Source: Shinella yambaruensis (GTDB lineage Bacteria; Pseudomonadota; Alphaproteobacteria; Rhizobiales; Rhizobiaceae). Taken from it: a stretch of 64,000 nt of DNA. Within the stretch, counting starts at the first letter, position 1, and each line of letters starts with the position of its first letter. Position numbers and translations under genes: made by a program. The notes below the pieces were generated by a model. That model saw only the letters and a program-made list of their open reading frames with translations. It made no database searches and was not told the origin of the DNA. Shown piece by piece: positions 20,183 through 28,967 of this stretch. Location: NCBI RefSeq assembly GCF_022899355.1, contig NZ_JALJCK010000004.1, positions 310,001 to 374,000 of the forward strand, given 5' to 3'.

Positions 20183-20974
20183 TTACTGAGCCGGCTGTTC
20201 CGTCGTGGTGCCCTCGGTGGCGGTGCCGCCTTCGGCCGGGGCCGCGCCCTCGGTCGTCGTTGCGCTGCCTTCTGCGGGTGCGGCATCTTGCGTCGTCGTT
20301 GCGGCGCCATCGGCGGGCGCAGCACCTTCCGTCGTCGTGGCGGCGCCGTCAGCGGGAGCCGCGCCCTCGGTGGCGGTCGCGCCGTCGGCCGGCGCGGCGG
20401 AGCCTGCATCCGCGCCTTCGTTGGAGACGGTCGGCAGCGGCGCCGGATTGTCGGAAAGCGTGCGCAGATAGGCGATCAGGTTGGCGCGCTCGTCGTTCTT
20501 CTTCAGGCCGGCGAAGCCCATGGCGGTGCCGGGAACGTGCTTCTTCGGCGCTTCCAGGAAGTAGCTGAGGTGATCGTAGTCCCAGAGGACCTTGTGGCCT
20601 TCGGAGAAGGTGGTCATGCCGGCGGAATAGCTGAAGCCCTCATGCGAGGCGACCGGGCGGTTCACGATGTCCCAGAGACCGGGTCCGACCTTGTTCGGTC
20701 CGCCCTTCTCCGAGGTGTGACAGCTCGCACATTTCTTGAAGGCCGTTTCGCCGGCGGCCGCATCGGCGGTGGCGAGCAGCGTGGCGATCGGAACGGTTGC
20801 AGCGGCTTCGCCGCCGCCGGCTGCCTCGCCGCCGGTTTCCTCGGCCACGATCGCGAAGCCTTCCTTCTCGGGGGCGCCCGAATGGAAAATGCCTTCAGAA
20901 GCGATCGACACGGACATAAGTACGAAAACGGTGCCGAGCAGGGCACCCACGCCCATGTTCACATAAGAGTTCAT
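20183..20974 (-). CDS. cycM: Membrane-anchored cytochrome c (CycM/c552-like) with repetitive C-terminal tail
   Basis: The 263-residue protein has an uncleaved N-terminal anchor (about residues 8-27) and a class I cytochrome c domain. Heme is attached at CASCH (C82, C85, H86), and the distal ligand is Met152 in PGTAMGFAG. Proteins of this type carry electrons from the bc1 complex to cytochrome oxidase at the periplasmic face of the inner membrane. After about residue 185 the protein is a low-complexity tail of five to six imperfect units like [12 protein letters not shown], rich in Ala, Pro, Thr and Glu. This is not needed for the heme fold. The gene ends against a bidirectional terminator. 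Confidence 0.9.
   Translation of the reverse strand: MNSYVNMGVGALLGTVFVLMSVSIASEGIFHSGAPEKEGFAIVAEETGGEAAGGGEAAATVPIATLLATADAAAGETAFKKCASCHTSEKGGPNKVGPGLWDIVNRPVASHEGFSYSAGMTTFSEGHKVLWDYDHLSYFLEAPKKHVPGTAMGFAGLKKNDERANLIAYLRTLSDNPAPLPTVSNEGADAGSAAPADGATATEGAAPADGAATTTEGAAPADGAATTTQDAAPAEGSATTTEGAAPAEGGTATEGTTTEQPAQ
20190..20400 (-). repeat. In-frame tandem repeats encoding the Ala/Pro/Thr/Glu-rich cytochrome c tail
   Basis: Imperfect units of roughly 36-39 bp encode AAPADGA(A)TTTEG-like repeats at residues 193-255 of the cytochrome. The spacing is regular and in frame, so unit number could vary between strains by slippage. Confidence 0.7.
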
Positions 20975-21125
20975 CCAAACGCTCCCCTAGGAACCGGCGG
21001 ACACACGCCGGCCAGTCTTGAAATCGCGCGGAACCTATGTCTTTTGCTGCTTCGTTGCAACAGTGATTGTAGCCCCCGCACTGAGACTTTTTGACACTTT
21101 TCCCGGGGGTTTTGAAGGGCTGCAG

Positions 21126-21881
21126 ATGAATTCCGCCAATTTTGACAGGACCCTCGTCCTCATTCCCGCGCGCATGGCCTCGACCCGGCTTCCGGGCAAG
21201 CCGCTCGCCGATATTGCGGGCCTGCCGATGATCGTGCAGGTTGCGCGCCGCGCGGCCGAGGCCGATGTCGGGCGGATCGTCGTCGCCGTCGATCACCAGG
21301 ATATCTTCGACGCGGTGGTGGCCGCCGGCTTCGAGGCGGTGATGACCCGCGTCGACCACCAGTCCGGTTCCGACCGCATCCATGAGGCGCTGACCAGGAG
21401 CGACCCCGGGGGCCGGGCCGAGATCATCATCAACGTGCAGGGCGACCTGCCGACGATCGACCCGGAAACGATCCGCGCCGCCCTTCGCCCGCTGGAGAAC
21501 GCCGCGACCGACATCGCCACGCTGACCACCGAGATCCGCGACGAGGAGGAGAAGACCAACCCGAACGTCGTGAAGGTCGTCGGCTCGCCGCTTGGCGAGA
21601 ACCGCCTGCGCGCCCTTTATTTCACGCGTGCGACGGCGCCGCACGGCAAGGGGCCGCTCTATCATCATATCGGCCTCTATGCCTATCGCCGAAAGGCGCT
21701 GGAAGCCTTCGTCGCGCTGAAGCCCTCGACGCTCGAAAAGCGGGAATCGCTGGAGCAGCTGCGCGCCCTCGAGGCGGGCATGCGCATCGATGCGGAGATC
21801 GTTGACACCGTTCCGCTGGGTGTCGATACTCCGGCCGACCTCGAAAAGGCCCGCGCGATGCTCGCGGCCAACCCCATCTGA
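21126..21881 (+). CDS. kdsB: 3-deoxy-manno-octulosonate cytidylyltransferase
   Basis: The 251-residue protein activates Kdo as CMP-Kdo for lipid A-core assembly. It has the N-terminal nucleotide-binding motif [19 protein letters not shown], the AVDHQDI segment, NVQGDLP and the conserved HIGLYAYRR strand. Length matches the family (about 250). I chose the ATG at 21126 because the conserved domain begins nine residues later; the frame extends upstream without family support. It lies 13 bp before pheA on the same strand. Confidence 0.95.
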   Translation: MNSANFDRTLVLIPARMASTRLPGKPLADIAGLPMIVQVARRAAEADVGRIVVAVDHQDIFDAVVAAGFEAVMTRVDHQSGSDRIHEALTRSDPGGRAEIIINVQGDLPTIDPETIRAALRPLENAATDIATLTTEIRDEEEKTNPNVVKVVGSPLGENRLRALYFTRATAPHGKGPLYHHIGLYAYRRKALEAFVALKPSTLEKRESLEQLRALEAGMRIDAEIVDTVPLGVDTPADLEKARAMLAANPI

Positions 21882-21894
21882 CACGGACCCTGCC

Positions 21895-22746
21895 ATGATC
21901 ATGAAGACCAACAGGATCGCCTTCCAGGGCGAGTTTGGCGCCAATTCCGACATGGCCAGCCGCGACATGTTCCCGAGCATGGAGCCGCTGCCCTGCCAGA
22001 CCTTCGAGGATGCGTTCCTGGCCGTCGAGAATGGTGATGCCGACCTCGGCATGATCCCGATCGAGAACACGATCGCCGGCCGCGTCGCCGACATCCATCA
22101 TCTGCTGCCGGAATCGCGGCTGCATATCGTCGGCGAATATTTCATGCCGATCCGCTTCCAGCTCATGGTGCTGCCGGGCGTGGCGAAGGACGAGATCCGC
22201 ACCGTGCACAGCCATATCCACGCGCTCGGCCAGTGCCGCAAGATCGTACGCCTCAACGGCTGGAAGCCGGTGATCGCGGGCGATACGGCAGGGGCGGCCA
22301 AGCTCGTCGCGGAGACCGGCGACCGCACCATGGCGGCGCTCGCCCCGCGGCTTGCGGCCGATCTCTACGGCCTCTCCATCGTCGCGGAGAATGTCGAGGA
22401 CACGGAAAGCAACGTCACCCGCTTCGTCGTGCTGTCGCGCGATGCGGCGCCGGCGGAACGCGACGGGGACGAGATCATCGTCACCACCTTCGTCTTCAAC
22501 GTGCGCAACATTCCGGCGGCTCTCTACAAGGCGCTCGGCGGCTTTGCGACGAACGGCATCAACATGACGAAGCTGGAAAGCTACCAGATCGGCGGCAAGT
22601 TCTACGCCACGCAGTTCTATGCCGATATCGAGGGCCATCCGGATGACCTGCCGGTGCGCCGCGCGCTGGAGGAGCTGCGCTTCTTCTCCGAAAAGGTCCG
22701 CATCCTCGGCACCTATCGCGCCCATCCGATGCGTAGCGCCTTCTGA
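21895..22746 (+). CDS. pheA: Prephenate dehydratase
   Basis: The 283-residue monofunctional enzyme converts prephenate to phenylpyruvate in phenylalanine synthesis. Visible features are the N-terminal IAFQGEFGANSDMA motif, the IPIENTIAGRV loop and the catalytic TRF motif in SNVTRFVVLS. A C-terminal ACT domain follows (VFNVRNIPAALYKALGGFA... NGINMTKLES). The usual ESRP phenylalanine-binding motif reads ESYQ here, so feedback inhibition may differ from E. coli. There is no chorismate mutase domain. An ATG two codons later (21901) is an equally possible start. Confidence 0.93.
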   Translation: MIMKTNRIAFQGEFGANSDMASRDMFPSMEPLPCQTFEDAFLAVENGDADLGMIPIENTIAGRVADIHHLLPESRLHIVGEYFMPIRFQLMVLPGVAKDEIRTVHSHIHALGQCRKIVRLNGWKPVIAGDTAGAAKLVAETGDRTMAALAPRLAADLYGLSIVAENVEDTESNVTRFVVLSRDAAPAERDGDEIIVTTFVFNVRNIPAALYKALGGFATNGINMTKLESYQIGGKFYATQFYADIEGHPDDLPVRRALEELRFFSEKVRILGTYRAHPMRSAF

Positions 22747-22847
22747 AACTTGACGATCGTCAGGCGGGCCGGAACCGGCCCGCCGCAGGGGCATTTCCAA
22801 AGGAAGCGGGCCGCAGACGGCGGCCCTTTCCGGGAAAGGAGATGCCC

Positions 22848-23084
22848 ATGCGCACGATCACCCACATAACGATCCTCGTCTCGCTGATGGTCAACGCCGT
22901 CGTCTTCGGCGTCGGCACCATCGCCATCCTCGCCGTGCCGGCGCTCAACGCGCAGGCCAAATACCTGCTGCCGGCCTGGATCGTCGTCACCTTCCTCATA
23001 AGCCCCGTCATCGCCCGGCTTCTGGCGCCGCGCCTCCGGCTGCGCGAGCATCCGGGCGACCGGCCGCATCTCGGCTGGCGCTGA
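22848..23084 (+). CDS. Small two-helix membrane protein of unknown function
   Basis: The 78-residue protein has two hydrophobic segments (about residues 4-28 and 40-60) and a basic C-terminal tail ending in HLGWR. AAAGGAG lies six bases before the ATG at 22848; an in-frame ATG at 22842 is closer to the site and less likely. I do not recognise a family. The gene follows pheA by about 100 bp and ends five bases before the convergent nudC stop. Confidence 0.65.
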   Translation: MRTITHITILVSLMVNAVVFGVGTIAILAVPALNAQAKYLLPAWIVVTFLISPVIARLLAPRLRLREHPGDRPHLGWR

Positions 23085-23089
23085 GCGGC

Positions 23090-24064
23090 TCAGACCGCCC
23101 AGTCCAGCCAGTCGCGCATCAGGCGATGCGCGATGGCGCCCTTCGGCGGCGGGGTCGTGGCGCCGGGCGCAACGCCGGACATGGCGCTGCGCGCGATCAT
23201 CGCCGCCGTCTCCTCGCGGGTGAACCAGCGGCAATCCTCCAGCTCCTGCTCGTCACGGCGGATGTCGAAGGAGATCGCCTCGCCGTAGCAGCCGATCATC
23301 AGCGAATGCGGCATCGGCCAGGGCTGCGAGGCATGGTAGCGCACGCGGCCTACCTTGATGCCGGATTCCTCCAGCGTCTCGCGGCGCACCGTATGCTCGA
23401 TCGTCTCGCCCGGCTCCAGGAAGCCGGCGAGGCAGGAATACATGCCCTCGGGGAAATGCGGCGAGCGGCCGAGCAGGCAGAGGTCCCGCTCGATGTCGAT
23501 GATCAGCATGATGGCGACTGGATCGGTGCGCGGGAAGATCGTGTGGCTGCACGCCTCGCAGACGCGGCGGTAGCCGCCGATCTCCGAGCGGGTCGGCGCG
23601 CCGCACTTGCCGCAGAAGCGGTTGTTGCCGTTCCAGGTCATCAGGCTGGAGGCCTGGGCGAACTGGCCGAGCAGGTCGTCGTCGAGCATCTGCTGGCGGT
23701 AGAGCGTGCGCCCGTCCGCCGCCCTCAGCGGCTCCTGCAGGGTCTCGGGATCGGCCTTGACGGGGATCGCCAGCCGCGGCTCGCCGTTCTTCAGGTAGCC
23801 GAGCAGGATGGCCTCCTCCGGCACCGGGCCGAGCTCGGCCAGCTCATAGGGCGCAAACAGCGGGTCGATGATCTTCTCGTCATGCTTGACGACGAGCTTT
23901 CCTCCGGCGATCGCGAAGGCATGCACGGTCTCGGCCTTGAAGGCCTGTTCCAGGCAGTCCGGCGCGCGGTGCTCCGACTGGCGGTCGAGGCTGTTCTCCG
24001 CGAAGGCCACCATGGTGCTGGGTTCGGGGTGCGGGCGGTAGAGGTCGAAGAGCGATGGCTTCAT
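23090..24064 (-). CDS. nudC: NAD(H) pyrophosphatase / NAD-capped RNA hydrolase (Nudix)
   Basis: The 324-residue protein has the three-part NudC layout: an N-terminal domain, a zinc ribbon (CGKCGAPT ... CEAC), and a Nudix domain. The box GX5EX7REX2EEXG is present in GFLEPGETIEHTVRRETLEE. The SQPWPMPHSLMIG motif after the box is the NADH-specific SQPWPFPxS signature. It hydrolyses NADH to NMNH and AMP and can remove NAD caps from RNA. The start overlaps the stop of the HIT gene (ATGA), indicating a two-gene operon. Confidence 0.95.
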   Translation of the reverse strand: MKPSLFDLYRPHPEPSTMVAFAENSLDRQSEHRAPDCLEQAFKAETVHAFAIAGGKLVVKHDEKIIDPLFAPYELAELGPVPEEAILLGYLKNGEPRLAIPVKADPETLQEPLRAADGRTLYRQQMLDDDLLGQFAQASSLMTWNGNNRFCGKCGAPTRSEIGGYRRVCEACSHTIFPRTDPVAIMLIIDIERDLCLLGRSPHFPEGMYSCLAGFLEPGETIEHTVRRETLEESGIKVGRVRYHASQPWPMPHSLMIGCYGEAISFDIRRDEQELEDCRWFTREETAAMIARSAMSGVAPGATTPPPKGAIAHRLMRDWLDWAV

Positions 24065-24471
24065 GGCGTGAGCGCGTCCAGGATCTTGGCCGCGAGGGCC
24101 TTGGTTTCGTCGGCCGAGCGCGGCTCGGCGGTGCCGAAACCCCAGACGGGGCCGGGCCAGTTCGGGTCGCCTTTGCTGCGCGCGATGACATGGACGTGCA
24201 GCTGGCGGACGATGTTGCCGAGCGCGGCGACGTTGATCTTCTCCGCCCCGGTCACCTTCTTCAGCGCTTCGGCGACCAGGGTCGTCTCGAAGGTCAGCAT
24301 GGTCTGGTCGAGCGGTGTCAGGTCGACGATCTCGCTGACATCCGGCCGCTGCGGCACCAGCATCAGCCAGGGCCAGCGGCCGTCCTTCATCAGGCGCAGC
24401 TCGCAAAGGCCGATCTTCGTCAGAAGGTCGCTGTCGCGCACGATCCGTTCGTCAAGGTGAAAGTCGCTCAA
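24061..24471 (-). CDS. HIT family protein (nucleotide hydrolase/transferase)
   Basis: The 136-residue protein has the histidine triad QLHVHVIAR near residue 100 and the GLCELRLM segment common to bacterial HIT proteins. Such proteins hydrolyse or transfer nucleotidyl groups; the substrate is not predictable. I place the start at a TTG (24471) with GGGAGA upstream, because the conserved LSDFHLDERIV block begins there. An upstream ATG near 24516 would add a weak basic stretch. It is coupled to nudC. Confidence 0.85.
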   Translation of the reverse strand: MSDFHLDERIVRDSDLLTKIGLCELRLMKDGRWPWLMLVPQRPDVSEIVDLTPLDQTMLTFETTLVAEALKKVTGAEKINVAALGNIVRQLHVHVIARSKGDPNWPGPVWGFGTAEPRSADETKALAAKILDALTP

Positions 24472-24551
24472 GGGGGTCTCCCGGCATGCCTGTTTTCTAG
24501 AGTCATGCCACGGCATCCAAATTCGCTCCAACAGTTTTTTATCGGCCGCGC

Positions 24552-24580
24552 TTGCATTCGGATGGAATATTGCCGATATG
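24552..24580 (+). promoter_or_regulatory. Predicted sigma-70-type promoter for 4.5S RNA
   Basis: TTGCAT (24552-24557), a 17-bp spacer and GATATG (24575-24580) place transcription start near 24587, which matches the folded 5' end of the SRP RNA. Confidence 0.6.
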
Positions 24581-24586
24581 GGGGAC

Positions 24587-24683
24587 GGGAGGTTGGTGGT
24601 GGACGAGCCACTCGCCAACCGGGTCAGGTCCGGAAGGAAGCAGCCCTAACGAGCCCCGGCACGGGTCATCGTGCCAGCCTCCC
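24587..24683 (+). ncRNA. ffs: Signal recognition particle 4.5S RNA (bacterial small SRP RNA)
   Basis: The conserved SRP loop GGTCAGGTCCGGAAGGAAGC is present, followed by AGCCCTAA. The flanks GGGAGGTTGG at the 5' end and CCAGCCTCCC at the 3' end pair to close the long hairpin, giving about 97 nt. The RNA binds Ffh and directs membrane proteins to the translocon. It sits directly upstream of dnaX, as in many bacteria. Confidence 0.95.
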
Positions 24684-24745
24684 ACCTTACCGTCCTGATC
24701 CTGGCCGTCCTGTCGGGACTGAAAGTTCGATTAGCGGCAGGGTCT

Positions 24746-26629
24746 ATGAGCGACGTAACCCCCAATCCGTCCAGCGAAAAACCCGCCGCCTACCGGGTTC
24801 TCGCGCGAAAATACCGCCCCAAGGATTTCTCCGACCTGATGGTTGGTCAGGAGCCGATGGTCCGCACGCTGACCAATGCGTTCGAGACCGGGCGCATCGC
24901 GCAGGCCTACATGCTGACCGGCGTTCGCGGCGTCGGCAAGACGACGACCGCCCGCATCCTCGCCCGCGCGCTGAACTACAAGACATCCGAGATCGACCGC
25001 CCGACGATCGACCTTCGCGTGCCCGGCGAGCATTGCCAGGCCATCATGGAAGGCCGGCATGTCGACGTCATCGAGATGGACGCCGCCTCCCATACCGGCA
25101 TCGACGACATCCGCGAGATCATCGAGCAGGTGCGCTACCGTCCGGTCTCGGCGCGCTACAAGGTCTATATCATCGACGAAGTGCACATGCTCTCGACGCA
25201 GGCCTTCAACGGCCTCCTGAAGACGCTCGAGGAGCCGCCGGAACACGTCAAGTTCATCTTCGCGACGACCGAGATCCGCAAGGTCCCGATCACCGTCCTG
25301 TCGCGCTGCCAGCGCTTCGACCTGCGGCGCATCGGCGCCTCCGACCTTGTCGGCCTCTTCACCACCATCTTGGGCAAGGAAGGCGTGGAGTTCGAGCCGG
25401 ATGCGCTCGCCATGATCGCCCGCGCCGCCGAGGGCTCGGCCCGCGACGGCCTGTCGCTGCTCGACCAGGCGATCGCCCATGGCGGCGGCCGCGTCGAGGT
25501 GAACGCCGTGCGCGGCATGCTCGGCCTTGCCGACCGCGCGCGCATCGTCGATCTCTTCGAACATGTCGTGAAGGGCGATGCCGCCGCCGCGCTCGCCGAG
25601 TTTTCCGCGCAATACGAGGCCGGCGCCAGCCCGCCCGTCGTGCTGACGGACCTTGCCGACTTCACCCATCTCGTCACGCGCATGAAATATGTGCCCGATG
25701 CGAGCGGCGACCAGTCTCTGAGCGAGATCGAGCGCGTGCGCGGCGTCGAGTTCGCCAATTCCATCGCCGTCACCGCGCTGTCGCGCATGTGGCAGATGCT
25801 GCTGAAGGGCATTCCGGAGACGGAGGCTTCCAGCCGCCCGGCGGGCGCCGCCGAGATGGTCATCATCCGCCTTGCGCACGCCGCCAACCTGCCGTCGCCG
25901 GAAGAGGCGGCCCGCCGCCTCGCCGAGCTCTCGAGCGGCGAGGGCGGCGGCAATGGCGCGCGTGCCCCGCAATCCGGCGGCTATGGCGGCCAGCCGACGG
26001 CGCAGGCCTCGCTCGCCGCCGTTTCCCGTTCGCCGGAGGTACCGGCCCAGCGCGCCCAGTCGGGCGGCGCGGCGGTGACCATGCTGCGTCCCGTGCCGCA
26101 GGCCGAGCCCGCATCCCAGCCGGTCGGCCGCATCGAGACCGCCCCGGCCGAGCAGCCGGCCGCCGAGCCGAAGGTACCGGTTAAGTCGGTCGCCGACATT
26201 GCCGACCTTTGCACGAAGAACCGCGACATCCGCCTGCGCGCCCTCGTGCGCGCCTTCGTGCGGCCGGTCAGCGTGGAGGCCGGGCGCCTCGAGATCAGCC
26301 TTGCCAACGATGCGCCGAAGTCGCTCGTCAACGACCTGTCGAACCGGCTGCAGGAATGGACCGGCATACGCTGGATGGTGATCCTGTCGCGCGAACCGGG
26401 CGGGCCGACGCTGTCCGAGGCCGAGACGATGGCGCAGGAAGCGCGCGTCGCCGATGCGCGCCAGGACCCCGACGTGGCCGCCATCCTGCAGCGCTTCCCG
26501 GGTGCCAAGATCATGGACGTGCGCATCAAGGTCCAGGAAACGGAAGACGAGCCCGAGACCGTCGAGGTCGCGGCCGTCGCGGAATCCGCCGAGGGCGATA
26601 TCCTGCCCGGCGACGATATCGAACACTAG
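24746..26629 (+). CDS. dnaX: DNA polymerase III subunit gamma/tau
   Basis: The 627-residue clamp-loader ATPase has a Walker A motif at residues 59-67 (GVRGVGKTT), Walker B as IIDEVHM, and the sensor/arginine-finger region [27 protein letters not shown]. The C-terminal tau region carries a Pro/Ala-rich linker (about residues 410-480) and a polymerase-binding domain. The zinc module of E. coli DnaX, which uses four cysteines, is reduced here: the corresponding stretch has only one cysteine ([10 protein letters not shown]). I see no slippery frameshift site. The start at 24746 fits the conserved N-terminus. The following ybaB completes a conserved dnaX-ybaB pair. Confidence 0.95.
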   Translation: MSDVTPNPSSEKPAAYRVLARKYRPKDFSDLMVGQEPMVRTLTNAFETGRIAQAYMLTGVRGVGKTTTARILARALNYKTSEIDRPTIDLRVPGEHCQAIMEGRHVDVIEMDAASHTGIDDIREIIEQVRYRPVSARYKVYIIDEVHMLSTQAFNGLLKTLEEPPEHVKFIFATTEIRKVPITVLSRCQRFDLRRIGASDLVGLFTTILGKEGVEFEPDALAMIARAAEGSARDGLSLLDQAIAHGGGRVEVNAVRGMLGLADRARIVDLFEHVVKGDAAAALAEFSAQYEAGASPPVVLTDLADFTHLVTRMKYVPDASGDQSLSEIERVRGVEFANSIAVTALSRMWQMLLKGIPETEASSRPAGAAEMVIIRLAHAANLPSPEEAARRLAELSSGEGGGNGARAPQSGGYGGQPTAQASLAAVSRSPEVPAQRAQSGGAAVTMLRPVPQAEPASQPVGRIETAPAEQPAAEPKVPVKSVADIADLCTKNRDIRLRALVRAFVRPVSVEAGRLEISLANDAPKSLVNDLSNRLQEWTGIRWMVILSREPGGPTLSEAETMAQEARVADARQDPDVAAILQRFPGAKIMDVRIKVQETEDEPETVEVAAVAESAEGDILPGDDIEH

Positions 26630-26705
26630 CAGTTCCAGCCGAGGTGCATGGCGGAATTGCACGAAAACAAATGCTCTAACATCCAGTCAGAAAGAGGAGA
26701 GGCCG

Positions 26706-27029
26706 ATGCGCGACATCATGGGCATGATGGGCAAGGTCAAGGAAATGCAGGCCAAGATGGAGAAGATGCAGGAGGAGATCGCCGCCCTCCAGGTGAACGG
26801 CACCTCCGGCGGCGGCCTCGTCTCGGTCACGCTCGACGGTAAGGGCAATCTCAAGGGCCTGAAGATCGACCCCTCGCTTTTCAAGGAAGACGACGTGGAA
26901 ATCCTCGAGGACCTGATCGTCGCGGCCCACAAGGACGCCAAGGACAAGGCCGAGGCCGAGGCTGCCGAAAAGACCAAGGCGCTGACCGCCGGCCTGCCGA
27001 TCCCGCCCGGCTTCAAACTGCCGTTCTGA
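26706..27029 (+). CDS. ybaB: YbaB/EbfC family nucleoid-associated protein
   Basis: The 107-residue protein begins with a Met/Lys-rich helix ([20 protein letters not shown]), has the central [21 protein letters not shown] strands, and ends with [10 protein letters not shown]. These are the hallmarks of YbaB/EbfC, a DNA-binding dimer linked to replication and recombination. GAGGAGAG lies upstream of the ATG at 26706. It lies 76 bp after dnaX, with recR 1.3 kb further on beyond two inserted genes. Confidence 0.92.
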   Translation: MRDIMGMMGKVKEMQAKMEKMQEEIAALQVNGTSGGGLVSVTLDGKGNLKGLKIDPSLFKEDDVEILEDLIVAAHKDAKDKAEAEAAEKTKALTAGLPIPPGFKLPF

Positions 27030-27064
27030 TCCTGTAGGGTCACGCTTTCCGAGGAGGACCTTCG

Positions 27065-27676
27065 ATGAGCCTGATGACCCTCATTGTCTTTGCCGGCGCG
27101 CTGATGATGGCGGCCGGCTCGCCCGGCCCGAGCATCGCGGCGCTTGTCGCCCGCGTGCTGTCGCGCGGGGCAAGGGACGTGCTGCCCTTCCTCGCCGCCA
27201 TGTGGATCGGCGAGGGCATCTGGCTCACCTGCGCCGTGCTCGGCCTTGCGGCCATCGCCGAGAGCTTCCATGCCGCCTTCGTCGCCATCAAGTGGCTGGG
27301 CGTCGCCTACCTTCTCTATCTCGCGTGGAAGATGTGGTTCGCGCCGGTGGAGACCGGCGACGGCGCCCTGCCGGAGGCGCGCTCGGGCGCAAAGCTGTTC
27401 TTCGCCGGCCTGACGGTGACGCTCGGCAATCCGAAGATCATGATGTTCTACGTCGCGCTCCTGCCGGCGATCATCGATCTTGGCGCCGTTACCCTCGTCG
27501 GCTGGGCCGAACTGGTCGCGACCATGTTCGTCGTGCTGGTCGCGATCGACCTTGCCTGGGTCTTCCTCGCCTCGCGCGCCCGGCTGTTCCTGAAAAGCCC
27601 GCGCGCCGTGCGCATCGCCAACCGCCTCAGCGCCGGCACCATGGCCGGTGCCGCGGCGGCCATCGCCACCCGCTGA
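27065..27676 (+). CDS. LysE/RhtB-family amino-acid exporter
   Basis: The 203-residue membrane protein has about six hydrophobic segments and the LysE signature GSPGPSIAALVARVLSRGARD near the N-terminus. Members export amino acids such as threonine, homoserine or lysine; the substrate is unknown. GAGGAGG stands upstream of the ATG. It ends directly against the convergent MOSC stop with no gap. Together with the MOSC gene it separates dnaX-ybaB from recR, which are often adjacent. Confidence 0.88.
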   Translation: MSLMTLIVFAGALMMAAGSPGPSIAALVARVLSRGARDVLPFLAAMWIGEGIWLTCAVLGLAAIAESFHAAFVAIKWLGVAYLLYLAWKMWFAPVETGDGALPEARSGAKLFFAGLTVTLGNPKIMMFYVALLPAIIDLGAVTLVGWAELVATMFVVLVAIDLAWVFLASRARLFLKSPRAVRIANRLSAGTMAGAAAAIATR

Positions 27677-28291
27677 TCAGCCGGTGAGGGCCGCGCGCAG
27701 CTTGTCGTTGATCGGGGCGGCGAGATAGCGCAGACGGTCTTCCTCCGAAACGTTCTTGCCATAGGTGCGCAGCAGCTCCGGCATGGTCACCGGCGCGCCG
27801 TCGAAGGGCGTATAGGTTGCCGGGTCACCGGCCTGGATCACCCCGTCCCGCAGCACGCGGCAGTAAAAACCCGGCCGCCCCGCCTGCATGAAGCGTTTCG
27901 CAAAGGCCGGGTCGCCCATGCGGGCGGTCAGCGTGTTGCAGGGAATGCGCGTCGAGGTCACTTCGAGCAGCACGCTCTCCGTCTCGATCCGGTCGCCGAC
28001 CGAGACGCTGCGGCTGTCGAGGCCCTCGATGACGAGGTTCTCGCCGAAGGTTCCCGGCTCCAGCGTGCGGCCGAGTTCCTTCGACCACCAGGCAAGGTCG
28101 ATGGAGCCCAGACCGTAGACGGCCTGTTCCGGGCCGCCATGGTGTTTCCGGTTGCAGATCGCGTCGCCCAGCAGGCCCTCGCGGTCGACGACCACGGCCG
28201 CATCGGTCGGCGTCTTGAAAATGCCCGTCTTGTAGCTTTTGCCGGGAAGCGGACGGGCAAGGCCCGTGCAAACGGCGAGAATTCTGATCAA
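27677..28291 (-). CDS. MOSC domain protein (YiiM-like)
   Basis: The 204-residue protein carries a MOSC fold of the YiiM type: a DREGLLGDAICNRKHHGGPEQAVY motif pair, GTFGENLVIEGLD, and the conserved cysteine in RIPCNTL. A short YiiM-type C-terminal helical extension follows. YiiM-like proteins bind molybdenum cofactor and detoxify N-hydroxylated bases. I chose a TTG start at 28291 because GGAGG lies six bases before it and the conserved N-terminus (MIRILAVCTG) begins there; no ATG fits. It is divergent from recR with a 57-bp gap. Confidence 0.85.
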   Translation of the reverse strand: MIRILAVCTGLARPLPGKSYKTGIFKTPTDAAVVVDREGLLGDAICNRKHHGGPEQAVYGLGSIDLAWWSKELGRTLEPGTFGENLVIEGLDSRSVSVGDRIETESVLLEVTSTRIPCNTLTARMGDPAFAKRFMQAGRPGFYCRVLRDGVIQAGDPATYTPFDGAPVTMPELLRTYGKNVSEEDRLRYLAAPINDKLRAALTG

Positions 28292-28348
28292 GCGCTGCCT
28301 CCAGCAAGATGGATTCCGTTTCCCTTGGATATGGGCTAGATACCGGCA

Positions 28349-28954
28349 ATGGCAAAACGAGTCACCGGCCCCGAAATCGAAAAACTCATCCAGCTCCTGG
28401 CGAAGGTGCCGGGCCTCGGCCCGCGCTCGGCGCGCCGCGCCGCGCTGCATCTCGTCAAGAAGAAGGACCAGCTGCTCGGCCCGCTCGCCGATGCGATGGG
28501 CGAGGCGCATCGCAAGGTGCGCATCTGCTCGTGCTGCGGCAATGTCGATACGAGCGATCCCTGCACCGTCTGCACGGACGTGCGGCGCGACCATGCGGTC
28601 ATCATCGTCGTCGAGGACGTGTCAGACCTCTGGGCGCTGGAGCGCGCCGGCGCGATGAACGCGGCCTACCATGTGCTCGGCGGCACGCTCTCGCCGCTCG
28701 ACGGCGTGGGACCCGACGATCTCAACATCCGCGGCCTCGTCGACCGCGTGGTCAAGGGCGGCGTGCGCGAACTGATCATCGCCGTCAACGCCACCGTCGA
28801 GGGGCAGACGACGGCGCACTACATCACCGACCAGCTCTCCGGCCTCGAGGTGAAGATCACCCGGCTCGCCCATGGCGTGCCGGTCGGCGGGGAGCTGGAT
28901 TATCTCGACGAAGGAACCTTGACGGCCGCCTTGCGCGCCCGCACGGCGATTTGA
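28349..28954 (+). CDS. recR: Recombination protein RecR
   Basis: The 201-residue protein has the N-terminal helix-hairpin-helix ([19 protein letters not shown]), a C4 zinc finger starting at residue 60 (CSCCGN ... CTVC), and a Toprim domain ([14 protein letters not shown]...). It acts with RecO and RecF in loading RecA at gaps. Length is standard. Confidence 0.96.
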   Translation: MAKRVTGPEIEKLIQLLAKVPGLGPRSARRAALHLVKKKDQLLGPLADAMGEAHRKVRICSCCGNVDTSDPCTVCTDVRRDHAVIIVVEDVSDLWALERAGAMNAAYHVLGGTLSPLDGVGPDDLNIRGLVDRVVKGGVRELIIAVNATVEGQTTAHYITDQLSGLEVKITRLAHGVPVGGELDYLDEGTLTAALRARTAI

Positions 28955-28967
28955 GGGAGGTTTGTTC

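Noticed and set aside
20190-20400. Regular repeats that might suggest a CRISPR array
   Set aside because: The units are imperfect, contiguous, in frame and encode the cytochrome c tail; there are no unique spacers and no cas genes.
24746-26629. A programmed frameshift producing a short gamma form of DnaX
   Set aside because: No A-rich slippery heptamer followed by a stem-loop was seen near the gamma/tau boundary.
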